From JBBRLA01 sp038231615 (GTDB lineage Bacteria; Myxococcota_A; Polyangia; Palsa-1104; JAEUJZ01): a stretch of 31,013 nucleotides of DNA. The notes beneath the pieces were generated by a model, which saw only the letters and a list, made by a program, of their open reading frames with translations, did not search any database and was not told the DNA's origin. A program made the translations under genes and the position numbers. The stretch's first letter is position 1. Every line of letters begins with the position of its first letter. This document shows positions 23,185-30,455 of the stretch, piece by piece. The stretch lies in NCBI GenBank assembly GCA_038231615.1, contig JBBRLA010000011.1, forward strand, positions 1 through 31,013. Direction: 5' to 3'.

Positions 23185-24336
23185 CTAACCCTCCGGCCCC
23201 ACCGGGTTGAGCTGGCTGCCGTCCCGCACCTTCTGCACGCCTGAGACCACGATGCGGTCCCCGGGCGAAAGGCCGGCCTTCACCGCGTAGGTGTTGCCGG
23301 ACATCTCGCCGACCACCACAGCGCGCTGTCGGGCCACTGGCCCCTTGGGGGTGTCCTCGACGAGGTAGGCGAAGTGCTGGCCGTTCAGGCGGATGACGGC
23401 GCCGACCGGGATGGCGGGGCCGCTGTGCTCGGCGAAGATCACCCGGGCACGGGCGAACTGCCCGGCCCGCAGGGTGCCCTTGTCGTTGCCCACCAGCGCC
23501 TTGAGCAGCACGGATTGGGTGTCGTCGTTCACCAGGGGCGAGATGAAGGACACGCGGGTCTCGGCCAGGACGGCGCCGGTGTTGTCGAGGAGTTCGACGG
23601 GCAGGTCGGGGCGGAGGTCGGCGGCGCGCTCGACGGGGACGGAGATGTAAGCCTCGAGCATCTGGTTCTGGTCGAGGGTGGTGAGGCGGGTCGCCTGGGT
23701 GACGCGGTCGCCGACGCGGACGGGGATGTCGCCGATCATGCCGCCCGCGGGGGCGACGACGCGGTAGTACTGGAGCTGGACCTGCTGCTGGCGCACCTGG
23801 GCGTCGAGGGCCTTGACGTCGGCCTGGGTGGATTCATAGGTCGAGCGGGCCTGGTCGAGCTCCTGTTTGCTGACGGCGCCGCCATCGAAAAGGACGGCGA
23901 GGCGCTCGACCTGCTGCTTCCAGTAGCCGAGGGCGGCGAGCTTGGCGGCGCGGCCTGCCTGCTCGGAGGAGACCAGGGCCTCCTGGCGGGCGGGGTCGAC
24001 CTGCATGATGGGGTCGCCCTGGTGGACGGTATCGCCGGAGGCGACGAAGATCTTGGTGACCTGGCCGTCGATCTGAGGCTGAAGGACGATGGAGCGGCGG
24101 GACTTGAGGGTGGCGACGTACTCGGAGGCGTCGCGGATGGGGACGGCGGGGACGGCGGCGATCTGGACCGAGGTGGGCGGCCCGGCGCCCGGCTCGGCAG
24201 CCGGGCTCTTCTGGGAACAGGCGAGGAGAGACAGGATCAGACCGGACACGAGGGCCAGAACGAAGGTCCGCCCGGGAGACATCCAGAGGGGCGGCGCCGC
24301 TGGAAAGGGCGCCGGGATGGGGGATTGGCAAGGCAT
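23185..24336 (-). CDS. RND efflux periplasmic adaptor (membrane fusion protein), lipoprotein
   Basis: A 383-residue adaptor that bridges pump and outer-membrane channel. A lipobox (ILSLLAC, C40 in this numbering) anchors it to the inner membrane. Then come the lipoyl/barrel-sandwich part (LQPQIDGQVTKIFVASGDTV), an alpha-helical hairpin at about 115-180, the second lipoyl half (VVAPAGGMIGDIPVRVGDRV) and the beta-barrel domain with LRAGQFARARV. ATG 24336 has GGAG 9 bases upstream; ATG 24282 gives a more conventional short signal peptide and is a serious alternative. A TTG at 24417 is open but overlaps the promoter. Confidence 0.9.
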   Translation of the reverse strand: MPCQSPIPAPFPAAPPLWMSPGRTFVLALVSGLILSLLACSQKSPAAEPGAGPPTSVQIAAVPAVPIRDASEYVATLKSRRSIVLQPQIDGQVTKIFVASGDTVHQGDPIMQVDPARQEALVSSEQAGRAAKLAALGYWKQQVERLAVLFDGGAVSKQELDQARSTYESTQADVKALDAQVRQQQVQLQYYRVVAPAGGMIGDIPVRVGDRVTQATRLTTLDQNQMLEAYISVPVERAADLRPDLPVELLDNTGAVLAETRVSFISPLVNDDTQSVLLKALVGNDKGTLRAGQFARARVIFAEHSGPAIPVGAVIRLNGQHFAYLVEDTPKGPVARQRAVVVGEMSGNTYAVKAGLSPGDRIVVSGVQKVRDGSQLNPVGPEG

Positions 24337-24389
24337 CGGACTCGGCTCCGGCCCAGAGGGGCCCGTGATTGTGTCGTCAGGGTCGCGAA

Positions 24390-24417
24390 GATATAAACCA
24401 AGTCTGACAGCCTGCAA
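24390..24417 (-). promoter_or_regulatory. Candidate promoter of the RND operon
   Basis: TTGCAG (24417-24412), 16 bases, TATATC (24395-24390) on the minus strand, in a locally AT-richer patch. The predicted start near 24383 gives a leader of roughly 45 bases to ATG 24336. The match to consensus is moderate. Confidence 0.35.
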
Positions 24418-24467
24418 GCGCGGGCGTCTCGTTCGGCTTCCCTTTGAGCGAATGCAGGGCTGCTGGT

Positions 24468-24821
24468 CTACGGCTTCAATACCAGCTTCGGCAACGGCGG
24501 CTGGTTGAAGTCGAAGTCGGCCAGCAGGTCCCCTAGCACCGACGCCGTCTCCCGCACCGTGGGGCGCGGGTCCGGGCGCCCGTCTTGCTTCGGATCCAGG
24601 CGCTCGCGGTTCAGGAAGAGGTCCTCGATGAAGCGCAGGTACGCATCATGGCTCAGCACCTGCTTGTCGATCTTGCCCTTGATCGCATAGGGGCTGATGA
24701 CCAGGCCCGGCACTCGCAGGCCGTAGCCACCTGCATCGACCTTGGGCGGGACCACGATGAGCGCGGTGACATAGCCTGGTCCGGCGCTGACCAGGTTCCC
24801 ACACCCTGGTGGCGAAATCAC
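24468..24821 (-). pseudogene. 5'-truncated phosphoesterase / phospholipase C-type fragment
   Basis: The frame encodes only the C-terminal tail of a phosphoesterase-family (bacterial phospholipase C/acid phosphatase-like) enzyme. From about 24752 it reads VPPKVDAGGYGLRVPGLVIS, then LSHDAYLRFIEDLFLNRERL, and an ending (ASVLGDLLADFDF) typical of those enzymes. Full members are 400 or more residues and carry the catalytic metal site upstream, which is absent. Upstream of 24752 the sequence loses family character, so the 5' part was deleted or replaced. The possible start codon near 24821 gives 117 residues that cannot be catalytic. Confidence 0.75.
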
Positions 24822-24872
24822 CCCCGTCGTGGCTCGCTGATCAACTGCAACGCTGAGCGGGGACCCGGAGGA

Positions 24873-25505
24873 TTATGGGGTCAAGGTGATGGGGTAGCTC
24901 GTCGAGACGGTGAACAGGGCCTTGTCCCGGGACCCGGTGGCGCTGATCTGGAAGGCGTAGTCCCCCGCCGGGAAGGGCGCCCCCTCGGGGTTGCCAGTGT
25001 CGGAGGGCCCGGTCCAGTTCTTCCCATCCCACAGAAATGTCCCCGGATAGGTCCCGGCGTGAAGCGTGTACGCCGGCAAGTTGCCGGGCACGCACCGCCC
25101 GGTGTCGCAGCGACAGTAGCGCTGGGTACCGCCGGAGACTTGACCAAAGACGATGAGCCCGCTGCCGTTGTTGGGGGGATCGCAATGTCCGTTGTCCTGG
25201 GCCACCGGAATGATGCCGGTCACGTCCGCCTGCACCCGCACCTCATAGGGCAGGGTGAGGCCGGCGCGGGCCTGCGCCAGGGTGAAGCGGCACGGGCCAC
25301 TCACCCCGATGGAGACACCCGCCAGGTTCGAGGCTTGCTGGGCAACACAGGCCGCCGCCCCATCGGGCGTGACCGCGATGTCGAGCAGGGTTGTCATGTC
25401 GGGCGCCGCCTTCTGGTCCGGCGCTGCCCCATCCCCAGGGCCCGTGCTCGGGGGCGAGTTGCAAGCCAGGAGGGGGAGGAGCAGGGCGAGATAAAACGTT
25501 CGCAT
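24873..25505 (-). CDS. Predicted lipoprotein of unknown function
   Basis: A 210-residue exported protein with signal MRTFYLALLLPLLAC and lipidated C15, then a Pro/Gly/Ala-rich spacer (about 16-40) and a globular domain with six further cysteines (CVAQQ, GPCRF, GHCDP, YCRCDTGRC) that could form disulfides. The end (NPEGAPFPAGDYAFQISATG) is beta-like. The frame is open back to 25805, but the signal peptide fixes ATG 25505. No family recognised. It is preceded by decaying sequence and followed by the truncated phosphoesterase. Confidence 0.7.
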   Translation of the reverse strand: MRTFYLALLLPLLACNSPPSTGPGDGAAPDQKAAPDMTTLLDIAVTPDGAAACVAQQASNLAGVSIGVSGPCRFTLAQARAGLTLPYEVRVQADVTGIIPVAQDNGHCDPPNNGSGLIVFGQVSGGTQRYCRCDTGRCVPGNLPAYTLHAGTYPGTFLWDGKNWTGPSDTGNPEGAPFPAGDYAFQISATGSRDKALFTVSTSYPITLTP

Positions 25506-26027
25506 CGTCCAATCACACACGACCCCGGCGGTGGAGTCAAGTATCGAGCAAGTGACTTGGCAAGTGAGGTACTTTCGACGGACGGCTACGACTTGTGCGG
25601 CAAGCTGATCACCCATTTTTGCCCGGCGACCTGCTACCCCCGCCGGATGGTCTCCCCGCCTGCGTCGATGCAGCTGGGTCGAAGGTTGTAGGTTGTAGAT
25701 CCCGGCTTCCCGGGTAAACAGCCCGTTGCTGGCCCGGCGAAACCCGCCGTACGCCTGCCCATCTTGCAGCGCCGCCACGTCATCCATCGACACCGAGTGG
25801 AACATCGGGCCCGATGTTTCCCGTCGGGCTACCTTCTCGGCAACAAGCCATCCGGTCTATCGATCTTGTCAATGGATTTTCTTCACTATTGTAGCCTGAA
25901 CCTCTGATCGGCAGTGGCCGGGACACCGGGTGGATGCCCTTTTGCTCACCCGCTGCGACCACGCCTACCGGCACGAACGCCCCCGACGCTTGCGGGAAGC
26001 CGGCGTGCGCGCTACCGTCTCTCGTGC
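25506..26027. other. 522-base divergent intergenic region
   Basis: It separates the minus-strand lipoprotein gene from purM. The minus strand has a protein-like piece at about 25690-25850 (FHSVSMDDVAALQDGQAYGG, FRRASNGLFTREAGIYNL) without a recognisable family, possibly a gene remnant. An AT-richer patch (25866-25895) includes TTGTCA and a weak -10, a possible purM promoter, but the match is poor. The plus-strand frame leading into purM from 25914 is not protein-like. Confidence 0.45.
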
Positions 26028-27077
26028 ATGGCCGACCCGATCCCCTCCGCTCCGCTCTTCTATCGGGACGCCGGCGTCGACATCGACGCGGGTGACGAGG
26101 TCGTCGAGCGCATCAAGCCCCACGTGCGGCGGACCCTGCAAAAGGGGGTCATGGGGGACCTGGGCGGCTTCGGCGGCCTTTTCGCCGTCCCCTCCGGTTA
26201 CAAGGAGCCGGTCCTGGTCTCCGGCACCGATGGCGTCGGCACCAAGCTGCTCTTGGCCATCCAGAGCGGCCACCACGACACCGTGGGCATCGACCTGGTC
26301 GCCATGTGCGTGAACGACATCCTGTGCAGCGGCGCCGAGCCGCTTTTCTTTCTGGACTACTTCGCCACCGGCAAGTTGGAAGTCGGCGTCGCCGAGGCGG
26401 TCGTCCGCGGCATCGCCGAGGGTTGCGTGCAGGCGGGCTGCGCCCTCATCGGCGGCGAAACCGCCGAGTTGCCGGGGATGTACCGGGACGGTGAATATGA
26501 CCTCGCCGGCTTCTGCGTCGGGGTGGTCGAGCGCGCCGCGATCCTCGACGGCAAGGCCGTGCGCCCAGGCGACCGGGTGCTGGGCCTTTTATCGAGCGGC
26601 TTTCACTCCAACGGGTATTCCCTGGTCCGCAAGGCACTGCTCGGGCCGGACAGCCGCCTGAAGCTTTCGCTTTCCGACCCCGTGCTCTTGCAGGCGCTGC
26701 TCTGCCCGACCCGCATCTATGTTCGCGCCGTGCGACGCCTGCTGGCCGAGGGGCTGCTCTCGGCCTGCGCCCACATCACCGGCGGAGGTTTGGTGGAAAA
26801 CCCGCCCCGGGTGCTGCGCGACGGCCTGCGGATGCGTCTTTCCGAGGGAAGCTGGCCGGTGCCGCCCCTTCAGCGCCGCATTCACGAGGAGGCCGGCGTA
26901 CCCTGGCCGGAGATGCGCCGCACCTTCAACCTGGGGATCGGCATGGTGCTGGTGGTCCCCGCCGACAAGGCCCCCGCCGCCCGCGCTGCCGCGGAGGCCG
27001 AGGGCGAAGCGGTATACGACATCGGCGTGGTCGAGGCCGCGGGCCCGGCGGCCCCGGCAGAGGTGGTGTTCTCATGA
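26028..27077 (+). CDS. purM: Phosphoribosylformylglycinamidine cyclo-ligase (AIR synthetase)
   Basis: A 349-residue enzyme of the fifth step of purine synthesis: FGAM plus ATP to aminoimidazole ribonucleotide. The length matches the family. Motifs in order: YRDAGVDIDAGDEVVERIKP, then VSGTDGVGTKLLLA (ATP/metal loop), GIDLVAMCVNDILCSGAEPL, LIGGETAELPGMY, GLLSSGFHSNGYSLVRK, ITGGGLVENPPRVL and TFNLGIGMVLVV. ATG 26028 gives the canonical MADP...YRDAGVDI start; there is no clear ribosome site. The last four bases overlap purN (ATGA). The enzyme looks complete. Confidence 0.96.
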   Translation: MADPIPSAPLFYRDAGVDIDAGDEVVERIKPHVRRTLQKGVMGDLGGFGGLFAVPSGYKEPVLVSGTDGVGTKLLLAIQSGHHDTVGIDLVAMCVNDILCSGAEPLFFLDYFATGKLEVGVAEAVVRGIAEGCVQAGCALIGGETAELPGMYRDGEYDLAGFCVGVVERAAILDGKAVRPGDRVLGLLSSGFHSNGYSLVRKALLGPDSRLKLSLSDPVLLQALLCPTRIYVRAVRRLLAEGLLSACAHITGGGLVENPPRVLRDGLRMRLSEGSWPVPPLQRRIHEEAGVPWPEMRRTFNLGIGMVLVVPADKAPAARAAAEAEGEAVYDIGVVEAAGPAAPAEVVFS

Positions 27078-27688
27078 ACCTTGGCGTCGGCGTCCTGTGC
27101 TCCGGGGAGGGCACCAACCTGCAGGCGATTCTCGATGCCGACCGCCGCGGGGAGCTTTTGCCCGCACAGGTCCGCCTGGTCCTTTCCAATGTCCCCGGGG
27201 TGCCGGCCCTGAAACGCGCCGCCGCCGCCGGGGTGCCCGCCTTGGTGGTGGACCATCGGGCCTACGGGCTGGATCGCGCCGCCTTCGAAGACCAACTGGT
27301 TTTGCTGCTGCGCCGCCACGAGGTCTCCATCGTGGCCCTGGCGGGGTTCATGCGCCTGCTGGGGCCGGCGTTTCTGTCGGCGTTTCCCGATCGGGTGCTC
27401 AATGTGCATCCGGCGCTCTTGCCGGCGTTCCCCGGCATGCACGCGCCGCGGCAGGCGCTTTCCTACGGGGTGCGAGTGACCGGCTGCACCGTCCATCTGG
27501 TGGACGAGGGCTGCGACACCGGGCCCATTGTCCTGCAGGCGGCGGTGCCGGTACACGAGAACGATGACGACGCCACCTTGGGCGCCCGCATCCGGGCAGA
27601 GGAACACCGTCTCCTGCCCCTTTGCCTCCGCCTCTGCGCCCAGGGGCGCATCGAACGGCAGGGCCGCCGCGTGGTCATCCGCCCTTGA
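27074..27688 (+). CDS. purN: Phosphoribosylglycinamide formyltransferase
   Basis: A 204-residue GAR transformylase that uses 10-formyl-tetrahydrofolate for step three of purine synthesis. N-terminal phosphate-binding loop LCSGEGTNLQAIL; catalytic N110 and H112 in LNVHPALLPAFPG; D148 in DEGCDTGPIVLQ corresponds to the catalytic Asp of the E. coli enzyme. AGFMRLLGPAFL is the usual folate-pocket segment. Translationally coupled to purM by the ATGA overlap. Function is secure. Confidence 0.95.
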   Translation: MNLGVGVLCSGEGTNLQAILDADRRGELLPAQVRLVLSNVPGVPALKRAAAAGVPALVVDHRAYGLDRAAFEDQLVLLLRRHEVSIVALAGFMRLLGPAFLSAFPDRVLNVHPALLPAFPGMHAPRQALSYGVRVTGCTVHLVDEGCDTGPIVLQAAVPVHENDDDATLGARIRAEEHRLLPLCLRLCAQGRIERQGRRVVIRP

Positions 27689-27711
27689 ACGGCCGAGCGT
27701 GCAATGGCCAT

Positions 27712-27744
27712 AAAAAAGGGGCGGCGTGGGTCTCACACCGCCCC
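27712..27744 (-). terminator. Intrinsic terminator oriented to the minus strand
   Basis: An 11-bp stem (27718-27728 with 27734-27744, one G-T pair in one strand's RNA) with a 5-base loop is preceded on the plus strand by A6, which becomes a U6 tail for minus-strand RNA. On the plus strand no T-run follows, so it is not a good terminator for purN. Confidence 0.6.
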
Positions 27745-28094
27745 GGCACGTGCAAGCATATTCCACTAGGCCCGCCGCCGACCTCGACTCACCTCACGCC
27801 CGACCTCGGCCGACCTCGGCCCGACTCACCGCACCGCCGCCATGGATCGACAACGGCCGACCATCCGGCCCTCGCTCTGCTCTTCCCCTGCCGCCACCTC
27901 GCGAAGGCTCGCCGCCCTACACTGTCCCAGCGACCCGCGCCCGTCTCTTCGCCCCGCTCCTCCCGCCCGTTCCGATCCCGTCGGGTCTTTTCGCACGCCG
28001 TCTCCCCGTCTCTCGCCCTCCACCCGTTGGGGCTTCTGTCTCGACTGCATGCTCTGCATGTGCATGCTCAAAGTGTGACGCAAGGACCAGGCCA

Positions 28095-28123
28095 GCCCGC
28101 CAGGCAGCCTCTCGGGCCTTTTT
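28095..28123 (+). terminator. Hairpin followed by T5, possible terminator
   Basis: GCCCG (28095-28099) pairs with CGGGC (28113-28117), with a nested AGG-CAG-CCT hairpin, followed by CTTTTT. No plus-strand gene ends nearby (purN ends 407 bases upstream), so it would serve an unannotated transcript or be incidental. Confidence 0.3.
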
Positions 28124-28175
28124 CGTGGCATTTTTTGCGTAAACGAGCTGAACAGGCGAATTTTTTGCGCGTTTT
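28119..28175. repeat. Phased T-tracts with a 10-base direct repeat
   Basis: T-runs occur at 28119-28123, 28131-28136, 28161-28166 and 28172-28174 in otherwise GC-rich DNA. ATTTTTTGCG occurs at 28130-28139 and again at 28160-28169, exactly 30 bases apart (close to three helical turns). Such phasing predicts intrinsic curvature upstream of the lipoprotein gene at 28239. Confidence 0.5.
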
Positions 28176-28238
28176 CGGCGGCCACGTCAAGCCGGCAACC
28201 GAGCCTCCGGTCTCGTCCGATCGTGGTATGCTAGGGAG

Positions 28239-28829
28239 ATGGGCATACCGACCTTCGGGGCGTGGCTGATCGTTCCCTGCGCCCTTTCGGCCTGCTACAA
28301 CCCGGACTACGCCGCCGCCCACTACGCCTGCGACGATCATACCCCCTGCCCCACGGGGTTCTCGTGCAACGGCGGCAGGTGCGCGAACCCCAGCCTGGCC
28401 AGCGGCGGGTGCGCCGGGGCGAACGGCTCGCAGGTGGGCAACGACATCCACGCCTGCCCGGGGCTCTTCAACGCCGCGGCGGCGAAGAACCTGTGCCAGA
28501 CCGGTTATGATATCTGCGCCGACGGCACTGGAGTCAGCGCCGACGCCTGCGGTACCTCGGGCTTCTTCGCCACCCGCGCCACCGCCTATCGGGTCGATGA
28601 TGACCCTACCGACGATTCCTGCAAGAAAGACGGCGACCACACCAATCTCATGCTGGTCGGCTGCGGGAAGCTGAACGGCAGCACCCTCTCGTTAAAAAAG
28701 CCCTGCGGCTCCCTTTCCACCGCCCTGGATTGCGTCACCGACAACCAGTGGGTGTGCGCGGCAGGCATCGACGCCGCGACCAACAGGAAGGAACCCACCA
28801 GCGGGGTGCTCTGCTGCCGGGTCAAGTGA
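28239..28829 (+). CDS. Cysteine-rich predicted lipoprotein
   Basis: A 196-residue protein with a short uncharged signal (MGIPTFGAWLIVPCALSAC) and lipidation candidate C19. The mature part begins with a CDDHTPCPTGFSCNGGRC module, an EGF-like cysteine pattern that I often associate with myxobacterial surface lipoproteins; the rest holds another eleven cysteines, including ADACGTSGFFATRATAYRVD and a final GVLCCRVK. The purine-rich AGGGAG sits immediately against the ATG, so initiation is not ideal, but no upstream start is in frame. Function unknown; disulfide-stabilised cell-surface protein is inference. Confidence 0.75.
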   Translation: MGIPTFGAWLIVPCALSACYNPDYAAAHYACDDHTPCPTGFSCNGGRCANPSLASGGCAGANGSQVGNDIHACPGLFNAAAAKNLCQTGYDICADGTGVSADACGTSGFFATRATAYRVDDDPTDDSCKKDGDHTNLMLVGCGKLNGSTLSLKKPCGSLSTALDCVTDNQWVCAAGIDAATNRKEPTSGVLCCRVK

Positions 28830-28892
28830 CGCGGCCCGCAGCGCCGGGAGCGCCCCCTCCTGCGTGCCATGAACCTGCCCAGGGACCGCCAC

Positions 28893-30455
28893 TTACCCTT
28901 CCTTTGTCTCGAGGCCGGTGCGGTCCAGGATCGTCGCCACTGTCATGTCGCTGATCACGTTGGTGGCCGCCCGGCAACGTCCGATGATCCAGTCCACCGG
29001 CAGGATCAGCGGCAGGGCGGTCGCCGCCACCGCGTCAGGCAGCCGCGCCGCCGCCAGCACCAGCGGCAGGGTGATGAGCCCCGCCTCGGGCACTCCGGCA
29101 ATGCCGATCCCCGCCATCACCGACGCTGCCGCCACCGCGAGCTGCTGCGGGAACCCCAGGTGGAACCCGAACGCCTGCGACACGAACACCGCCGCGCTGG
29201 CTTCATACAGGATGATCCCGTCGTGGTTCAAATTGGTCCCGACGCATGCCGCCAGCCGCGCCGACCCCTGCGACACCCCCATGCGCTCGGTCAGGCACTT
29301 CAGCGTCACCGGCAGAGTCGCCAGGCTGCTGCCCGCGGACAGGGCAAAGAGGATGGCGTCGGCGGCCCTGGCGAAGAAACGCCGCGGGCTCTCTTTCGCC
29401 ACGAGGCGCAGGAGCAGGCTGTAATAGACGCAGACATGGATGGCGAGCCCGATGAGGATGGTCAGCAGAAACGATCCCAGCACCAGGAACACGCGCAGGC
29501 CGGTGCGCTCCACCACCTGCACGATCACCCCGAAGACCGCGAAGGGGATGATCTTGATCAGCCATTCGAGGATCTGGCTGAACACCCGCAGCCCCGCGCC
29601 CACCGCCCGCTCGATGACATCCACGCCCTCGGCCTCGGCGCCGCCGCGGTCCTTGAGCTTGCGCAGGGACAACCCCAGAAGGATCGAGAGCAGCACCACG
29701 GTGATGATGTTGTTCTTGGCGAAGGGCTCGATCAGGCTTTCGGGGATGTAGCCGGCCAGGTTCTTCAGTGGGTTCAGGGTGGGGACGACGACGGAGGGCG
29801 CATGGCCGGGAGCGGGCGCGACGGGGCCGGCTGTGGCTGTCGCTGGACCCGCTGTGGCTGTCGCTGGACCCGCTGTGGCTGTCGCTTCACCCGCTGTGGC
29901 TGTCGCCGGACCCGCTGTGGCCGTCGCTGGACCCGCTGTGGCTGTCGCTGGACCGACAGCTACCGGGCCGACCTGTGCGCTGAGTATTGGCAGTTGCCCC
30001 TGCCACCTCTCGCCGCCGCGCAGGGTGTTGGCTACCAGCAGGCCGATGGAGAGGGCCACCACCGCGTTGACCGAGCTGAGAAGCACCAGGCGCAGGCCCT
30101 TCCTGGCCGGGATGCGGGTGCGCAGGAAGGCATCGATCACCGCGAAGAGCAAAAGCGGCGTCGCCAGCGCCTTCAGCAGCCGGATGAGGAGCAGCCCGGC
30201 CTCGCCCAGCATGGCGGCCTTGCCGTCGGCGTCGTGCTCGGGATGCCCGGTGCCCCAGGCGCGCAAGGCCAGGCCAAAGCCCACGCCCAGTGCCACGCCC
30301 AAAAGGATGCGCTGGTACAGGGGCAGGGGCTTCTTCCCCCGGCCCGGGCCCGGGCCCGGGCCGGGTCCCGGCCCCTCGGCGCCGAGGCCGTTCCTGGATG
30401 CGGAGGGCCCCGGCCCTTCGGCGCCCCTCATGGCCTCAGCGGCGACGCCGCTCAT
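28893..30455 (-). CDS. SDF-family dicarboxylate/amino acid:cation symporter
   Basis: A 520-residue sodium- or proton-coupled symporter of the DAACS family (GltP/DctA relatives). Conserved transport core: HP1 serine-rich ALSAGSSLATLPVTLKCL; TM7 NLNHDGIILYEASAA, where relatives have N-M-D-G-T; HP2 and TM8 (AGIGIAGVPEAGLITLPLVL; VDWIIGRCRAATNVISDM) with the substrate-binding Asp/Arg region. The ATG at 30455 overlaps the pdxH stop by 4 bases (ATGA). Odd features: a Gly-Pro-rich N-terminal extension (residues 14-40) and six copies of a GPATATA heptad (about 167-209) in the loop after the third TM, so the protein is about 80 residues longer than usual. The altered TM7 motif makes the substrate and cation uncertain. 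Confidence 0.9.
   Translation of the reverse strand: MSGVAAEAMRGAEGPGPSASRNGLGAEGPGPGPGPGPGRGKKPLPLYQRILLGVALGVGFGLALRAWGTGHPEHDADGKAAMLGEAGLLLIRLLKALATPLLLFAVIDAFLRTRIPARKGLRLVLLSSVNAVVALSIGLLVANTLRGGERWQGQLPILSAQVGPVAVGPATATAGPATATAGPATATAGEATATAGPATATAGPATATAGPVAPAPGHAPSVVVPTLNPLKNLAGYIPESLIEPFAKNNIITVVLLSILLGLSLRKLKDRGGAEAEGVDVIERAVGAGLRVFSQILEWLIKIIPFAVFGVIVQVVERTGLRVFLVLGSFLLTILIGLAIHVCVYYSLLLRLVAKESPRRFFARAADAILFALSAGSSLATLPVTLKCLTERMGVSQGSARLAACVGTNLNHDGIILYEASAAVFVSQAFGFHLGFPQQLAVAAASVMAGIGIAGVPEAGLITLPLVLAAARLPDAVAATALPLILPVDWIIGRCRAATNVISDMTVATILDRTGLETKEG
29830..29955. repeat. 21-base tandem repeat, six copies, inside symporter gene
   Basis: Six head-to-tail copies of a 21-base unit (plus strand GCTGTGGCTGTCGCTGGACC plus one base) with few differences. 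On the minus strand each encodes GPATATA; the third copy gives GEATATA. The unit keeps frame, so copy number can vary without frameshift. Confidence 0.95.
30338..30365. repeat. 28-base perfect palindrome of GGGCCC units
   Basis: Alternating CCCGGG/GGGCCC sequence, fully self-complementary over 28 bases, inside the N-terminal coding part of the symporter, where it encodes the Gly-Pro run. It could fold into a very stable hairpin in RNA or extrude as a cruciform. Confidence 0.85.

Larger units (their letters stand above)
27745..28238. other. 494-base intergenic region, unexplained
   Basis: The left part is strongly pyrimidine-biased on the plus strand, with a repeated CGACCTCGGCC. A minus-strand frame from GTG 28185 to 27826 (119 codons) ends just before the minus-oriented terminator, but its protein is Arg/Gly-rich and unconvincing. 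A hairpin and phased T-tracts lie at 28095-28175 (listed separately). No known RNA gene motif was recognised. Confidence 0.5.

Noticed and set aside
27745..28123. Known structured RNA (SRP, RNase P, tmRNA, 6S)
   Set aside because: None of the conserved sequence blocks I would expect for these RNAs was seen on either strand.
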